A stretch of DNA of 14,534 nucleotides, taken from positions 1 to 14,534 of the forward strand of contig JAKQKW010000355.1 of NCBI GenBank assembly GCA_029560455.1, read 5' to 3'. Position 1 is the first letter of the stretch; every line of letters starts with the position of its first letter. The DNA is from Candidatus Rifleibacteriota bacterium (GTDB lineage Bacteria; Riflebacteria; Ozemobacteria; Ozemobacterales; Ozemobacteraceae). Shown in pieces: positions 13,559 through 14,534 of this stretch. Under the pieces are notes generated by a model. It saw only the letters and a program-made list of their open reading frames with translations. It made no database searches and was not told the origin of the DNA. The position numbers and the translations under genes are program-made.

Positions 13559-14534
13559 TCAATTCAGCGTCATGGCTGCATGATAGCAGCCGCCACCGTT
13601 CCACCAGGCCGAGAAGCTGTCAAATGATCTGACCTGCGGCACCGGATCTTTGGCGGGATCATTATAATAAATATTGCCACTGTCATCTACCCCGGTAATG
13701 ACGACATAGTGGTTGTAGACATTGGCGATAACCGGTTTGCCGGCTTTTATCTGCTCGCGCACCCATGACAGGCCAACACTGTAATGCCATTTTGCATTCG
13801 GGAAACCGTAAGCCCTTGCCCCGGTGAGCATACCGGCATGCGAAGTGCCAGCTGCGCCGGTCGAACCACATGTATTCCAGAGAGAAGAAGCAAGAGCACC
13901 GGCATTCTGCTTGTTATGATAGGCAAGAGCCATGCCGAGAGAGGTCGGACCACAGGCAGACCATGGGTATGGGCATTTAACATAGCCCTGACACTGCTGC
14001 GGCACCGGCAGAACGACTTTGCCATTTGCCCCGGCAGCCGGAGTTGCCGGCGTAGTGGTGCCCGATGAAGGTTTTGCAGAAGAAACATAGCTGGCATGAC
14101 AGTAGACGATGCGCCCGTTCCAGCTGACTCTGTACCAATCGCCTTCTTTGCCGACGATATCGATCTTCGTGCCATAGTTGAAGGTGGTGAGAACCGAACC
14201 CCAGGGGGCACTTCTGACATTGAGAACATCGGCAGTGACATAACCGGCACTCGATGACGGGGCCGGAGTGCTTGCAGGCTGGGCCGGTGCGGTCGACGGA
14301 GCACTGTCAGCATTTATATAGGCAGAATGACAATAGCCAACCGTGCCATTGTAACTGACCCGATACCATTCGCCTTCCTGGCCAATAATCGAGACTCTGG
14401 CACCGTTGGAAAAAGAGCCGACAATGGTTCCCCATGGGCCGGTGCGAACATTCAGACCCGGCACAGCATTGACAGTGCCACCGCGGGAAGTCGATGACGC
14501 CGGCGTCGAGTTCTGAACTATATATGCCGAATGG
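13559..14534 (-). CDS. Multi-SH3b, C39-like cysteine peptidase (5' end outside window)
   Basis: The frame stays open to the window edge, so the N-terminus is missing. An in-frame GTG at 14464 is not the start, because the residues before it (HSAYI at the edge) repeat the end of an SH3b unit. Two full bacterial SH3 repeats are visible: LNVRTGPWG ... EWYRVSYNG ... YCHSAYI (about 14455-14315) and LNVRSAPWG ... DWYRVSWNG ... YCHASYV (about 14224-14084). A Ser/Thr/Pro/Ala-rich linker and a C39-like papain-fold domain follow. The likely catalytic residues are Cys in SACGPTSLGMA (codon 13952-13954), His in NHYVVITGV (13709-13711) and Asp in YYNDPAKDP (13658-13660). SH3b repeats usually bind cell wall, so this is probably a secreted wall-associated peptidase or wall-modifying enzyme. 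No ABC exporter is attached, unlike in bacteriocin C39 systems. Confidence 0.9.
   Translation of the reverse strand, partial: HSAYIVQNSTPASSTSRGGTVNAVPGLNVRTGPWGTIVGSFSNGARVSIIGQEGEWYRVSYNGTVGYCHSAYINADSAPSTAPAQPASTPAPSSSAGYVTADVLNVRSAPWGSVLTTFNYGTKIDIVGKEGDWYRVSWNGRIVYCHASYVSSAKPSSGTTTPATPAAGANGKVVLPVPQQCQGYVKCPYPWSACGPTSLGMALAYHNKQNAGALASSLWNTCGSTGAAGTSHAGMLTGARAYGFPNAKWHYSVGLSWVREQIKAGKPVIANVYNHYVVITGVDDSGNIYYNDPAKDPVPQVRSFDSFSAWWNGGGCYHAAMTLN

Noticed and set aside
14462..14464. GTG at 14464 as the start of the SH3b/C39 gene
   Set aside because: The frame remains open upstream to the window edge and encodes the end of another SH3b repeat (HSAYI), so the GTG is an internal Val codon.
13559..14534. 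C39 bacteriocin-processing transporter
   Set aside because: No ABC membrane or ATPase domain is present. SH3b repeats and the C39-like domain at the very C-terminus point to a wall-associated enzyme instead.

Overview
The window looks like chromosomal DNA of a bacterium, probably Gram-negative: one protein ends in an OmpA-type peptidoglycan-binding domain, several carry signal peptides, and there is a cluster of prepilin-like proteins. Base composition is moderate, genes are closely packed, and Shine-Dalgarno sites are of the AGGAG type. Pilin-type modules reading C-x2-NQR-x3-GA-x-E-M ... YLK ... C ... C recall, from memory, uncultured lineages such as Candidatus Riflebacteria. This is a weak placement that a marker gene or protein search would settle. 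No rRNA, tRNA, CRISPR array, transposase or phage gene is seen.

Layout. 1-163 is the 3' end of an unrecognised gene, followed by a strong terminator and a 67-bp inverted-repeat element. 431-4180 (minus strand) is an envelope/pilus block. In transcription order it holds a membrane-anchored protein with a pilin-like Cys module, a prepilin-like/OmpA fusion, a short pseudopilin and a long pseudopilin; the last two are coupled by an ATGA overlap. 4387-8791 (plus strand) holds an MFS transporter, then a tight pair: a radical SAM/SPASM enzyme and an S9-family serine peptidase. A bidirectional terminator at 8819-8850 separates these from a minus-strand operon at 8939-11172. That operon encodes an ECF sigma factor, a one-TM putative anti-sigma factor overlapping it, and a secreted protein carrying the same pilin-like Cys module as the 3497-4180 product. 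11497-12351 (plus) is an exported double zinc-ribbon/TPR protein with a marked hairpin in front of its ribosome-binding site. After a terminator and a second inverted-repeat element, 12629-14534 (minus) holds a secreted multi-SH3b/C39-like peptidase that runs off the window and, 18 nt downstream of it, a secreted propeller-like protein.

How the genes may work together. Most products act outside the cytoplasm: pseudopilins, a wall-anchoring fusion, SH3b/C39 and zinc-ribbon proteins. The ECF sigma operon probably links an envelope signal to one of them. The most unusual items are the pseudopilin-like/OmpA fusion with an altered peptidoglycan-binding loop, the Cys module found in two otherwise unrelated exported proteins, and the radical SAM/SPASM plus S9 peptidase pair, which could be a peptide-modifying system although no precursor peptide is visible.
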